Notes: generated by a model not told the origin, from the sequence alone. DNA of 64,000 nucleotides from Zafaria cholistanensis (GCF_008580665.1 NZ_BKDJ01000002.1:195100-259099); one strand, 5' to 3'. Counted from the stretch's first letter, positions 42,904 to 52,010 are shown. A program made the numbers and translations.

Positions 42904-44457
42904 TTAGTTGGTTGCGGCGGCAACGGTGGCCGCGTGCATGACGGACTCCGGGCTGGCTTCTTCGCGGCTGAGTTCGGCGGAGATCCTGCCTTCGCGCATC
43001 ACCAGGACCCGGTCGGCCATGCCCAGGACCTCGGGCAGTTCGGAGGAGATCATCAGGATCGCGATCCCCCGGCCCGCGAGGTCGGAGATGAGGCGGTGCA
43101 CCTCGCTCTTGGTGCCGACGTCGATGCCGCGGGTGGGTTCGTCGATGATCAGGAAGCGTGGTTCGGTCGCCAGCCATTTGGCCAGGACCACCTTCTGCTG
43201 GTTGCCGCCGGAGAGCGTGGAGACAGCGTGTTCGGGCGAGCCGGCCTTGACCTGCAGCCGCCTGCTCCATTCCTCCGCGGCGCGGAGTTCGGCGCGCCCG
43301 TTGATCAGCCCCGCCCGGGCAAAGCGCTTGCGCAGGGTCAGGGTCACGTTGCGGGCCACGGACAGGTCCATCACCAGGCCCTGCTTGCGCCGGTCCTCGG
43401 GAACGAAGCCCATACCGGCCGCGATCGCGGCTTGGGGGCTTCCGCCCTTGAGCGGCTTGCCGCCAAAGAGGACCTCCCCGGAATCGTAGGGGTCGATGCC
43501 AAAGACTGCCCGGGCAACCTCGGTGCGCCCGGCCCCCACCAAACCGGCGAGCGCCACGATTTCGCCGGCGCGCACCTCCAGGTTGATGTCCCGGAAGACC
43601 CCCGCCCGGCTGAGGCCGCGGACGGACAGGACCGGCGCCCCGATTTCCGCGGCTTCCTTGGGAAAGAGTTCGGCGATGTCGCGGCCGACCATCTCCCGCA
43701 CGATCCGGTCGACGCTTACGTCCTCGGTGACATGGGTGGAGACGTACTTGCCGTCCCGCATCACCGTGATCCGGTCGCAGAGCGCGAAGACTTCCTCGAA
43801 GCGGTGGGAGATGAACATGATGCCGGTGCCCTGGTCCCGGAGCCCGCGGGCGACGGCGAAGAGCCGGTCAACCTCCACCCCGCTCAGGGCCGCCGTGGGC
43901 TCGTCCATGATCAGCACCTTGGCGTCCAGCGAGATGGCCTTGGCGATCTCGATGATCTGCTGGTCCGCGATGGACAGCCCCTCGGCCACCCGGCCCGGGT
44001 CGATGGCTACGCCCAGCTGGCCGAACAGGGCCGCGGCCTGGCGGCGCATCTCGCCCTGGCTGATCAGCCCGAGCCGGCCCTTGGGCTGGCGGCCCACGAA
44101 GATGTTTTCCGCGACGGTCAGGTCGGGGAAAAGGGTGGGCTCCTGGTAGATGACCGAAACGCCGGCCGCCTTGCTCTCCGCGACATTGCGGAAGGACACC
44201 GGCTCGCCGGCGATCCGGAAGTCCCCCGAGTCCGGCTGGTGCAGCCCGGCAAGGATCTTGACCAGGGTGGACTTGCCGGCGCCGTTCTCCCCCATGAGGG
44301 CATGGATCTCACCCTCGCGGATTTCGATCGTGCCATCAGCCAGGGCGACCACCGGGCCGAAGGTTTTGGCCGCATGGGCCAGGGACAGCGCCACCGGCGG
44401 CTGCCCCTGGAGGTCGGGGTCTGTTTGCATGACCTGCTCATCGTGTGGAACTTGCAT
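42904..44457 (-). CDS. rhaT: Rhamnose ABC transporter ATP-binding protein
   Basis: A 517-aa protein with two fused ABC ATPase domains, as in sugar importers of the RbsA type. The first domain has Walker A GENGAGKST (56-64) and IMDEPTAALS; the second has a degenerate P-loop (GLVGAGRTE), LSGGNQQKVVLAKWL and IIDEPTRGIDVGTKSE. It powers RhaPQ. The start is the ATG at 44455-44457; an ATG nine codons later is possible. It is first in the transport operon. Confidence 0.93.
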   Translation of the reverse strand: MQVPHDEQVMQTDPDLQGQPPVALSLAHAAKTFGPVVALADGTIEIREGEIHALMGENGAGKSTLVKILAGLHQPDSGDFRIAGEPVSFRNVAESKAAGVSVIYQEPTLFPDLTVAENIFVGRQPKGRLGLISQGEMRRQAAALFGQLGVAIDPGRVAEGLSIADQQIIEIAKAISLDAKVLIMDEPTAALSGVEVDRLFAVARGLRDQGTGIMFISHRFEEVFALCDRITVMRDGKYVSTHVTEDVSVDRIVREMVGRDIAELFPKEAAEIGAPVLSVRGLSRAGVFRDINLEVRAGEIVALAGLVGAGRTEVARAVFGIDPYDSGEVLFGGKPLKGGSPQAAIAAGMGFVPEDRRKQGLVMDLSVARNVTLTLRKRFARAGLINGRAELRAAEEWSRRLQVKAGSPEHAVSTLSGGNQQKVVLAKWLATEPRFLIIDEPTRGIDVGTKSEVHRLISDLAGRGIAILMISSELPEVLGMADRVLVMREGRISAELSREEASPESVMHAATVAAATN

Positions 44458-44492
44458 GGGGGAACCGCACCTTCGAGGACTGGATTCGATTC

Positions 44493-44504
44493 TGAAACGA
44501 TTCA
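44493..44504 (-). promoter_or_regulatory. LacI-type operator TGAAACGATTCA in the rhaT leader
   Basis: This 12-mer is identical to the operator at 38078-38089 (read on the other strand). It lies about 12 bp downstream of the predicted start of transcription. A one-mismatch variant TGATTCGTTTCA at 44571-44582 sits upstream of the promoter and could allow looping. Confidence 0.75.
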
Positions 44505-44522
44505 GAACGCGCTGTGACTTGA

Positions 44523-44551
44523 ATCATAATCAGCCGTGTGACCCGCGTCAA
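44523..44551 (-). promoter_or_regulatory. rhaT operon promoter (-35 TTGACG, -10 TATGAT)
   Basis: On the minus strand TTGACG (44546-44551), a 17-bp spacer and TATGAT (44523-44528) form a near-consensus promoter flanked by the two rhamnose operators. Confidence 0.75.
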
Positions 44552-44682
44552 CCTGATTGCCATCACGTTTTGATTCGTTTCACATCCATCCCGCATCCCT
44601 CTGAGCCCGGCCCTGGGACGGGCCGGGCCGCTACGGGCCGGCGGAGCCGGATTGGGGACCGTGCCGTAGTCTCAAAGGCAGG

Positions 44683-44720
44683 GAGCAACTTTTGCTCCTG
44701 TAAGGGAGCAGCACTTGCTT
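44683..44720 (+). promoter_or_regulatory. Two similar small hairpins before the 45-aa basic protein
   Basis: GGAGCAA-CTT-TTGCTCC (44683-44699) is followed by a near-copy, GGAGCA...TTGCTTCC. They lie just before the start region of the small gene and could form a structured mRNA leader. No known RNA family was recognised. Confidence 0.4.
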
Positions 44721-44737
44721 CCACCAAGGAGGACACC

Positions 44738-44875
44738 ATGTCCAACAAATCCCCCCGCCAGTCCGCAACCAAGAAGGTTGCCGCCAAGTCGATTAAGGAA
44801 AAGCGCGCCGACAAGAAGGCGAAGGCCGCGGACTCCGCGGCCTCGGAAATTATCACCGCCGCCAGGAAGCGCTGA
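44738..44875 (+). CDS. Small lysine-rich basic protein (45 aa)
   Basis: A 45-aa protein rich in Lys, Ala and Ser (for example TKKVAAKSIKEKRADKKAKA), with a very strong Shine-Dalgarno AAGGAGG 7 nt before the ATG, which makes it credible as a gene despite its size. It has no membrane segment or cysteine. It may bind nucleic acid, but that is only suggested by charge. It is monocistronic and ends in a bidirectional hairpin. Confidence 0.75.
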   Translation: MSNKSPRQSATKKVAAKSIKEKRADKKAKAADSAASEIITAARKR

Positions 44876-44905
44876 GCGCCGGCGTCGCTGCCGGGCACCG
44901 GGTCC

Positions 44906-44942
44906 GCGGACCCCACCGGCTGGAACTACCGGTGGGGTCCGC
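44906..44942. terminator. Bidirectional hairpin between the small gene and flavin reductase
   Basis: A 14-bp stem (44906-44919 with 44929-44942) and 9-nt loop. The TAG stop of the flavin reductase gene lies in the loop and one arm is coding for its last residues. Confidence 0.7.
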
Positions 44943-45471
44943 CCCGGCCGCGCAGGGCCGACCAGGCCTCCAGCGCGTAGTAGGTCCGGCGCCGGTAGAG
45001 CAGCGGCGGGGCACAGGAGCCGCCGTCGAGCACCTCATGGACCCGGGCGGCCAGGACCGTGCCGGTGCCGGCGGGCATCCGGCCCACCGGCCTGCACCGC
45101 AGGACCGTCCCGACCCCCCGGATGATCGGTTCGCCCGTCGGCGCGGTGTACCAGTCCATGTCCAGCCCGAAGCGGCGCGAACCGGGCGCCGCGAACAGTT
45201 CCGCCAGCCCGCGGTTGGCGGCGGTGAGCAGGTGCACGGCCAGCCCTGCGCCGGCGAGGATTGCGGCCCCGGACGCGCTGCCGCCGGCAACGGAAAATGC
45301 CAGTACCGGAGGCGCCGCGGATACGGAGATCACCGATGACGCGGTGATGCCTGCCGGCCCGTCCGGTCCCGCGGCGGTGACTACCGCCACGCCTGCCGGA
45401 TGGCCTGCGAACGCGTCGCGGAATGCCGCGGACAGGCCTGCGGCGCGGGCATCCTGGGGCATCGCGGCCAT
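44926..45471 (-). CDS. Flavin reductase-like domain protein
   Basis: A 181-aa FMN-binding split-barrel protein of the flavin reductase (HpaC/DIM6) family, with HPAGVAVVTAAGPDGPAGITASSVISVSAAPPVLAFSV and a later HLLTAANRGLAELFA. Such proteins reduce free FMN/FAD for partner monooxygenases or act alone on quinones. The ATG has GGAGG 6 nt upstream. It diverges from the old-yellow-enzyme gene across 201 bp, so the two flavoenzymes may be co-regulated. Confidence 0.87.
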   Translation of the reverse strand: MAAMPQDARAAGLSAAFRDAFAGHPAGVAVVTAAGPDGPAGITASSVISVSAAPPVLAFSVAGGSASGAAILAGAGLAVHLLTAANRGLAELFAAPGSRRFGLDMDWYTAPTGEPIIRGVGTVLRCRPVGRMPAGTGTVLAARVHEVLDGGSCAPPLLYRRRTYYALEAWSALRGRGGPHR

Positions 45472-45672
45472 AGTGCCTCCTCGCAGCTGCGGGCCGTCCG
45501 GTCCGAAGGCGGTTGCCGCCCATGGTAGGACGGCGGGGGAACCGGCGCCAGAGACAGGGGCCTTCCCGCCCGGCAGGCCCGCCCGCGCGGGTGAGATGCG
45601 TCGCAGCCGAAATAGATGCCGGGTCCGCGCGGTTGTCGCCGGTGGACACAATCCGCTGCGAAAGGAACCCCC

Positions 45673-46743
45673 GTGCTGTTTTCCCCCCTGGCCCTCGGTG
45701 AGATGGAACTGCCCAACCGGCTCGTGATGGCGCCACTGACCCGCGTGCGCGCAGGCAAGCAGGGAGTCCCCGGCCCGCTGGTCGCCGAACACTACCGCCA
45801 GCGCGCCTCGCTGGGGCTGATCGTCAGCGAAGGCGTCTATCCCAGCCATGCCGGCCAGGGATTTCCGGGCCAGCCCGGCCTGGTGACTGCGGAGCAGCTC
45901 GAGGGCTGGGCCAAGGTGACCTCGGCAGTGCACGCCGAGGGCGGGAGGATCTTTGCCCAGGTGATGCACGCGGGCCGGGTCACGCACCCGGCAACCAACG
46001 GCGGCCACGAGGTGGTGGCACCCAGCGCCATCGCCGTCGACGGGGAAACCCGCACCTATGAGGGCAAGAAGCCGCTTCCGGTTCCCCGCGCGCTGGCCGC
46101 CGCGGAACTGCCCGGGATCATCCAGGAATTTGTCCAGGCCTCCCGCAACGCCATCCAGGCCGGGTTCGACGGCGTGGAGCTGCATGCCGCCAACGGCTAC
46201 CTGCTGCACGAGTTCCTTTCACCGGCCGCCAACCGGCGCACCGATGCCTATGGGGGGTCTCCGGAAAACCGTGCCCGCTTCGTCATTGAGGTGGCCGAGG
46301 CGGTGGCGGCGGCCATTGATCCGAACCGCGTCGGCATCCGCATCTCCCCCGAGCACAACATCCAGGGGGCCCTTGAGGTGGACGGGGACGATGTGCGCCA
46401 GACCTACGGGCACCTGGTGGATGCGCTGGCCCCGCTGAATCTGGCCTACCTGAGCGTGCTCCACAAGGAGCCCACCGGCGGGCTGGTCCAGGACCTGCGC
46501 TCCCGGTTCAACGGCACCTTCCTGGTCAACACCGGATTCGACGAGGTCACGACGCCCGAGGAGGCCGCGGCGCTGGTGGCGGACGGGCACGCCGACGCCG
46601 TCGTCGTCGGACGCCCGGCCATCGCCAACCCGGACCTGGTGCGCCGCTGGCGCGAGGGACTGCCGGTCAACGTGCCGGATCCGTCCACGTTCTACACCAA
46701 CGGAGCCGAGGGTTACACCGACTACCCCGCGTACCGCAACTGA
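45673..46743 (+). CDS. Alkene reductase / old yellow enzyme family oxidoreductase
   Basis: A 356-aa FMN-dependent TIM-barrel protein of the OYE/NemA type, which reduces activated C=C bonds of enones, nitro compounds or N-ethylmaleimide with NADPH. Visible motifs are NRLVMAPLTRVRA, VMHAGRVTHP, DGVELHAANGYLLHEFLSPAANRRTDAYGGS and VVVGRPAIANPDL. I take the GTG at 45673, with AAAGGA upstream; the codons before it do not resemble the family. Confidence 0.93.
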   Translation: MLFSPLALGEMELPNRLVMAPLTRVRAGKQGVPGPLVAEHYRQRASLGLIVSEGVYPSHAGQGFPGQPGLVTAEQLEGWAKVTSAVHAEGGRIFAQVMHAGRVTHPATNGGHEVVAPSAIAVDGETRTYEGKKPLPVPRALAAAELPGIIQEFVQASRNAIQAGFDGVELHAANGYLLHEFLSPAANRRTDAYGGSPENRARFVIEVAEAVAAAIDPNRVGIRISPEHNIQGALEVDGDDVRQTYGHLVDALAPLNLAYLSVLHKEPTGGLVQDLRSRFNGTFLVNTGFDEVTTPEEAAALVADGHADAVVVGRPAIANPDLVRRWREGLPVNVPDPSTFYTNGAEGYTDYPAYRN

Positions 46744-46856
46744 GCGCGCACCGCAGCTAAGTCCGGGGGCGGCCCGGCCGCACGGGGAAGGACGGGACGT
46801 CCGCCACGCTGCCCGGCCGGCTGCTTCCGTGCCGGCTGCTTCCCTGCCGGGCCCGG

Positions 46857-46890
46857 CTTTCTTGAGCGGGGCTAGGCCTTCTTGAGCGGG
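46857..46890. repeat. 17-bp duplication across the stop codon of the CYTH-CHAD gene
   Basis: The sequence encoding the final PLKKA, up to the stop, is repeated once directly after it (TTCTTGAGCGGGGC, twice on the plus strand). A nearby pair of CGGCTGCTTCC units lies at about 46810-46835. Confidence 0.65.
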
Positions 46891-48386
46891 GCGGCCGGAA
46901 AGCGTTTCCACGCCGCGCGGAAGGCGGCCTCGGATTCGGCCGCGGCGGCCTGTTCCAGGGCGTGCAGGCGGCCGTAGCTGAAACCGTTTTCCGCGGTGCC
47001 CGGCGCTTGGGCGGCCAGCTCCCGCAGGACGTGCCGGGCGACCACGCTGTCATGGTGGGCGCCCAGGATTTTTTGGATCCGGTGGGCCGCTTTGGCCAGG
47101 CGCCGGGCGCGCTTGCCCAACACCGGGGCGGCGGACCCGGCGGCATGGCGCAGCCGCTTGGCGCTCTTGCGCGCCTCGTGCAGTGCCGCATCGCGGTCCC
47201 CTTCCCCGCCCGCCAGGGCGGCCGCGGCATCCCGGCGCAGCCGCTTGGCGTCGCGTTCGACGAGTTTGGGGAGGGCCTTGCCGGCCCGCCGGGAAGCCCT
47301 GCCGTTGAGCGGAGGGTGCTGGAGCAGCCCCTCCAGAGAGTCGAGCAGCTCAAAGTAGCGCTCCTCCTCCAGCGCGTGGAGGACCCTGGCCCGCGCAGCC
47401 GTGTAGGTGGCCCCCAGCTCCTCCTCAATCCTGTGTCCCACGGGCCCCAGGAGCAGGTCGCCGGGTTCGTGGGCGACCTTGTCGGCCAGCCGTCCGCGCA
47501 CCGCCTCGGCATCCCGGGCCTCCCCCAGCACCCCGGCGAGCCACTTGAGCTCTCCGCGCAGGCGGCGGGCCGCTTCGGGCTCGAGCAGCTTGCGGTAGGT
47601 GGCGAGCGCCGAACGCATTTTGCGCGTGGTGGCGCGCATCTGGTGGATCGCGTCCGGGGCATTGGCGCGGACCAGCGGGTCCTGCTCCCGCAACTGCGCC
47701 AAGTGCCGGTGGAGGTAGGCAAGCAGCACTGCGGAGGCCGGTCCCTTGGCGCTGGGGGACGGTGGTTCGGGTTCCCTGTGGACCGGGATTTCCCCCAGGG
47801 CCCGGGCCAGCTTGGACGAATGCGTCTCGCGGCGGGCTCCCGCCGCGGTGAACAACCCTTCCGCCGCGTCGAGCAGTTCCGGGCCGCCGGCGGCGAGTTC
47901 GACGTCCCACTCCCGCCACAGGCCCATCAAGGCCCCGCCCGTGGTGGCCTCCGACTGCACTTCGTCGTCCCAGACCTCCGCCAGCACGCCCTCCACCCCG
48001 CGCAGCCGGTGCACCGAGCGGTGCATCGAGATCCTGGCCACCGGTCCCAGCGGCTTGGCCCGCACGTGGACGCGAACCAGGCGCAGCAATGCCTCGGGCA
48101 CCGGGCCCGGCTTACCGCCTGCGGGTTCGGCCACCTCCCGCCGTCCGCCGTTCCCGTCCGGGACCGCCAGGCGCCATCCGGCGCCCTGCCCTCCGGTCGC
48201 GCGGCGCAGCGTGATGCCCCGCCGGGCCAGGACCAGGTCCGCCGTATCGAAATAGAACTCCTCCAGGTCCAGCTCCTCCGGCGGATCCACCCGCTGCACT
48301 GCCGGCAGGTTCCGCAGTTCCGGCAGCCGCGTCCCTTCGCTGACCGTGTACTTGCGCTCGACCCCGGCCAATGCCTCCAGAACCAT
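46872..48386 (-). CDS. CYTH and CHAD domain-containing protein
   Basis: A 504-aa fusion. The N-terminal CYTH (triphosphate tunnel) domain spans about residues 7-200 (GVERKYTV, matching the ExExK-type start; EEFYFDTADLVLARRGITLRRA; WDVELAAG). The C-terminal CHAD domain of conserved-His alpha helices spans about 215-500 (IHQMRATTRKMRSALATY; ALHEARKSAKRLRHAAG; LGAHHDSVVARHVLREL). CYTH domains handle triphosphates and CHAD domains bind polyphosphate, so a role in polyphosphate metabolism is likely by family. The end of the gene is duplicated after the stop. Confidence 0.93.
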   Translation of the reverse strand: MVLEALAGVERKYTVSEGTRLPELRNLPAVQRVDPPEELDLEEFYFDTADLVLARRGITLRRATGGQGAGWRLAVPDGNGGRREVAEPAGGKPGPVPEALLRLVRVHVRAKPLGPVARISMHRSVHRLRGVEGVLAEVWDDEVQSEATTGGALMGLWREWDVELAAGGPELLDAAEGLFTAAGARRETHSSKLARALGEIPVHREPEPPSPSAKGPASAVLLAYLHRHLAQLREQDPLVRANAPDAIHQMRATTRKMRSALATYRKLLEPEAARRLRGELKWLAGVLGEARDAEAVRGRLADKVAHEPGDLLLGPVGHRIEEELGATYTAARARVLHALEEERYFELLDSLEGLLQHPPLNGRASRRAGKALPKLVERDAKRLRRDAAAALAGGEGDRDAALHEARKSAKRLRHAAGSAAPVLGKRARRLAKAAHRIQKILGAHHDSVVARHVLRELAAQAPGTAENGFSYGRLHALEQAAAAESEAAFRAAWKRFPAAPLKKA

Positions 48387-48512
48387 GCCGTCCCCGCCTT
48401 CGCCGCCGCGTTGCCCGCGGGCCCAATCCAGCCGTGCCTTCGCACCACATTTTCCCCCCGCTCCTCCCCCAGCAACAGGGCGCCTCCCCGCGGAAACGGA
48501 ACCGGCCGTCCC

Positions 48513-49440
48513 TTAGGCGGGACCGGAGAGGGCCTCGGCCACGGCCTCGCCCATGACGGCGGTATTGAGGTAGGCCAGGGCGTCGTGGGGGGGAGGCTCC
48601 GTTGTCCACCCGGTAGTCCTCGAGGGGTGGACGTCCACCGGGGGCGGGAAACAGCGGGGCGAGTTCCTTCACCAGGGCAATCACGTCGTGCCGGTCCGCC
48701 ACGTTCACCCAGCGGGCTACGGAGCCGGGCCAGGCCCCCCTGCCGCCGACGGGGGCGGGGAGCAGCTTGTTGAAGACGACGTTGGGGATGCCGAGGGGGG
48801 ATCCGGCGGTGAGCAGGAGCCGGACCTGCCCGTAGCGGCCCGTCGCCAGCAGTTCGTAGGCGACCACGGAGCCCAGGGAGTGCCCGATGAGCACCCGCGT
48901 ATCCGCTCCAATGCCCTGCGCCGCGCGATCCATCACCTCGCCGCGCACTGCCGGGTCGTTCAGATATGCCGTGACCTGCCTCAAGCTGCCGGCAAAAAGG
49001 CCTTGCGCCATGCCCGCCAGGGCCGGGTATTTGAGCAGCCGCGCCAGCATCTCCTGGACGCCCGGGACAGCGAGTCCGGGCCGGGCAGGTCCAGTATCCG
49101 GGCCCGGGCGCAGCTCCAAAGAGGGATCCTGCCGGACCGCTTCCCGGTAGAACTTCCCTATCAGCGCCGCCTCGTCGCTTCCTTCGGGGATCATCGGGAC
49201 GGATTCGGGATTCGCGGGTGTGCCCGGCAGCGCCGCCGGAGCCCCCAACCTCTCCGAAGGCCCGCGGAAGAGCGAGCCGAAGAAAACCACGTTCACATCC
49301 GTCCGGCCCAAAGCGGCCGCATCCTCTGGCCTGCCGGCGGCCTCGAGGCCTCCCACGAGTGCGGGCCACCACTGGGCGGCAAGCTGGGGGCCGCTGCTGA
49401 TCTGGTGGCCAATTCCATGGATCCCCACTACGCGCGCCAC
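48513..49440 (-). pseudogene. Alpha/beta hydrolase (lipase-like) with a +1 frameshift near the 3' end
   Basis: The reading frame from the GTG at 49438-49440 (GGAGG upstream) encodes an esterase-like protein: VVGIHGIGHQ (oxyanion region) and the nucleophile elbow LIGHSLGSVVAYELL (Ser188). At a run of seven G (48587-48593 on the plus strand) the frame shifts. Removing one G restores ASPHDALAYLNTAVMG and a natural TAA at 48513, giving 308 aa. That restored tail contains the likely catalytic His (PHDA). As written, the frame runs on into the CYTH gene and loses that residue. It may be a sequencing error, a phase-variable tract or a decayed gene. Confidence 0.78.
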
Positions 49441-49596
49441 AGCAGCCTCCCCGGCTCCGGCAACCTCCTGGCTCCGACGGTTCCTGGACCCGTCTTGGAC
49501 TTCCTGGAGCCATTGTGGATGACCGGCGCTGAATTGCCAGAGGCTTATGGGTCACCGCGGGCAGATCATCTTCCGCGGCGGCCCGGGCGCGGCGGG

Positions 49597-50973
49597 TCAG
49601 CGGGCGCCGGAGCGGCCGTGGGCCAGCCCCGTGGGAAATCCGACCGGCGCCGGTTCCGGGGCGGGGCAGCAGCCGGCTCCGGCGGAGGGTGTGGGAGCCG
49701 GGGCGGGAACGTCGCAGCTGGTGCCGGCATCGGTGGAGCAGACGCCGGTCTCGGGAAGCTGGAGGTGGACGGTGTCCGCCGCGGTTCGGTCTCCGGCCAG
49801 GGCCGCGGCGACGGAGCGGACCTGCTCGTAGCCGGTGGCCAGCAAAAAGGTCGGGGCCCGGCCGTAGGACTTCATCCCCACGATGTAGAAATCCTGGTCC
49901 GGGTGGGCCAGGAACCTGGCCCCATGGGGCGGGACGGTACCGCAGGAGTGGAATTCGGGATCGATCAGCGGCCCCAGTTTCCGGGGGGCCTCCACCGCCG
50001 GGTCCAGGTCGAGGCGCAACTCGCGCAGGATGTCCAGGTCCGGGCGGAAACCCGTGCAGGGCACGACGGCGTCCACCTCCAGGGTGCGTCCGTCGGCGGC
50101 CCGAACCTCCACGTGCGAGCCCAGGGGACTGAACGCGGTGATGCCGAATCCGGTGTGCAGTTCGATGGTGCCGGCCTCCACGAGGCGGCGGAGCCGGGAG
50201 CCGAGCTGGCCGCGGGCGGGCAGTCCGTCGGCGTCGCCGCCGCCGTAGGCCTTCTCCGCGGACACGCCACGAACCGCCCACAGAATCCGGGTGCCGGGTA
50301 CGTCCCGGGCCAGGCCGGCGAGGCTGATGAGGGTGTTGGCCGCGGAGTGGCCCGCGCCGACTACCAGGACACGGCGGCCCGCGAAGGAGGCGCGGTCCCG
50401 GCCGGCGACGTCGGGAAGGGGCGGGGAGATCCGCTCCGCCGCCCGGTCCTCGCCCAGGGCGGGAAGGCCCGAGACGCCGAGGGGGTTGCGGGTGGACCAG
50501 GTGCCGGAGGCATCGATGACGGCGCCCACCGTGTGGTCGCGGGATCCGCCCTCCGCCTGCTCCACCCGAACCACGAAGGGTGTGGACCCGCGGTCCCGGG
50601 AGTGAGTCTTGTCCAGTCCGGCGCGGCTCACGGAGACGACGCGGGCACCGGTGCGGAGGCGGGAGCGGATCTGCGGCAGCGCGGCCAGCGGCGCGAGGTA
50701 GTTGTCCACCAGGTCCCCGCCGTAGGGCAGCACGGTCAGCCGGGGCGGTTCCCAGCCGGAGGCCTCAAGCAGGCGGACGGCGGCGGCGTCCAGGTTGAAC
50801 CGCCACGGGGAGAACAGCCGCACGTGGCGCCAGTGCCCGATCGCGGCGCCCGCCGCCGGGCCCGCTTCGAAGACCAGCGGCTCCAGGCCGCGTTCGAGCA
50901 GGTGGGCCGCGGCGGCGAGGCCCACGGGGCCGGCGCCGATGACGGCCACGGGAAGGCCTTGGGCTGAATCCAT
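49597..50973 (-). CDS. ArsO-like FAD/NAD(P)-binding oxidoreductase
   Basis: A 458-aa flavoprotein monooxygenase-like enzyme with two dinucleotide folds (VAVIGAGPVGLAAAAHLLERG and VLVVGAGHSAANTLISL) and the RLFSPWRFNLD segment typical of enzymes encoded in ars clusters (ArsO). Its role in arsenic handling is inferred from family and location. The last 40 residues form a Pro/Ala-rich tail with several cysteines (GVCSTDAGTSC ... AGAGCCPAP) that could bind As(III). I prefer the ATG at 50973 (AAAGGA 6 nt upstream); an earlier in-frame ATG at 51009 has no Shine-Dalgarno. Confidence 0.8.
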   Translation of the reverse strand: MDSAQGLPVAVIGAGPVGLAAAAHLLERGLEPLVFEAGPAAGAAIGHWRHVRLFSPWRFNLDAAAVRLLEASGWEPPRLTVLPYGGDLVDNYLAPLAALPQIRSRLRTGARVVSVSRAGLDKTHSRDRGSTPFVVRVEQAEGGSRDHTVGAVIDASGTWSTRNPLGVSGLPALGEDRAAERISPPLPDVAGRDRASFAGRRVLVVGAGHSAANTLISLAGLARDVPGTRILWAVRGVSAEKAYGGGDADGLPARGQLGSRLRRLVEAGTIELHTGFGITAFSPLGSHVEVRAADGRTLEVDAVVPCTGFRPDLDILRELRLDLDPAVEAPRKLGPLIDPEFHSCGTVPPHGARFLAHPDQDFYIVGMKSYGRAPTFLLATGYEQVRSVAAALAGDRTAADTVHLQLPETGVCSTDAGTSCDVPAPAPTPSAGAGCCPAPEPAPVGFPTGLAHGRSGAR

Positions 50974-51032
50974 GCTGTCCTTTGTTCCATCCACTGTTGT
51001 TCCATCCATTGGCGTAGCGGTTCCGGCGGGGT

Positions 51033-52010
51033 TCAGGAGTGGGTGGGTTCCTCCACCAGCGCCGTGGCGATGCTGGCCGCGTCCTCCAAGGCCGAAAGGT
51101 AGCGTTCGGCGTCCAGTGCCGCGGCGCAGCCGGTGCCGGCGGCGGTGATGGCCTGGCGGTACCGGTAATCCACGGCGTCCCCGCAGGCGAACACGCCGGA
51201 GAGGTTGGTGACCGTGGTCGGGGAATCGACCTTGATGTACCCCTCGGCGTCCAGGTCCACCTGGCCCTTCACGAGGTCGGTGCGTGGTGCGTGCCCGATG
51301 GCAACGAAGACCCCGGTCGCTGCCTGCTCGCGGGTTTCGCCGGTGACCGTGTCCCGCAGGGTCACGCCGGTGACCTTGTCCTGGCCGTGGATGGCGGTGA
51401 CGGCCGAGTTCCAGGCGAAGCTGATCTTCGGGTTGTCCTTGGCGCGCTGGGCCATGATGCGGGAGGCGCGCAGCTCGCCCTTGCGGACGACCACGGTGAC
51501 CGAACGCGCGAAGCGGGTCAGGAAGGTGGCTTCCTCCATGGCGGAGTCGCCACCGCCGACGACGATGATGTCCTGTTCACGGAAGAAGAAGCCGTCGCAG
51601 GTGGCGCACCAGGACAGGCCGTGGCCGCTGAACTTCTTCTCCTCCGGCAGGCCCAGTTCCTTGTACACCGAGCCGGTGGCAAGGATGACGGCCGGCGCCT
51701 CGTGGGTCTTGCCCGCACCGGTGACCACGCGCTTGAGGTGCCCCCGAAGCTCCACCTCCACGACGTCGTCGAACACCACTTGGGCGCCGAACCTCTCCGC
51801 CTGCTGCTGCAGGCCCTCCATCAGTTCCGGGCCCTGGATGCCGGCCGGGAACCCGGGAAAGTTCTCCACCTCGGTGGTGTTCATCAGCGCGCCTCCCGCG
51901 GTGACGGAACCGGCCAGGACCAGCGGCGCCAGGCCGGCGCGGGCCGCGTAGACCGCTGCGGTGTAGCCGGCAGGGCCGGAGCCGATGATGATCAGTTTTT
52001 CGGTGCTCAC
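51033..52010 (-). CDS. trxB: Thioredoxin reductase
   Basis: A 325-aa NADPH-dependent flavoprotein with FAD motif [20 protein letters not shown], redox-active CATC (135-138), NADPH motif [14 protein letters not shown] and C-terminal [29 protein letters not shown]. The GTG has GGAGG upstream. Its position between ArsO-like and arsC genes, without an adjacent trxA, suggests it is the electron source for arsenate reduction. This may be a second, ars-dedicated TrxB. Confidence 0.93.
   Translation of the reverse strand: MSTEKLIIIGSGPAGYTAAVYAARAGLAPLVLAGSVTAGGALMNTTEVENFPGFPAGIQGPELMEGLQQQAERFGAQVVFDDVVEVELRGHLKRVVTGAGKTHEAPAVILATGSVYKELGLPEEKKFSGHGLSWCATCDGFFFREQDIIVVGGGDSAMEEATFLTRFARSVTVVVRKGELRASRIMAQRAKDNPKISFAWNSAVTAIHGQDKVTGVTLRDTVTGETREQAATGVFVAIGHAPRTDLVKGQVDLDAEGYIKVDSPTTVTNLSGVFACGDAVDYRYRQAITAAGTGCAAALDAERYLSALEDAASIATALVEEPTHS

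Noticed and set aside
48112-48512. C-terminal extension of the alpha/beta hydrolase beyond the frameshift
   Set aside because: The extension is Arg/Gly-rich, overlaps the CYTH-CHAD gene and has no family match; the restored frame ends naturally at 48513.
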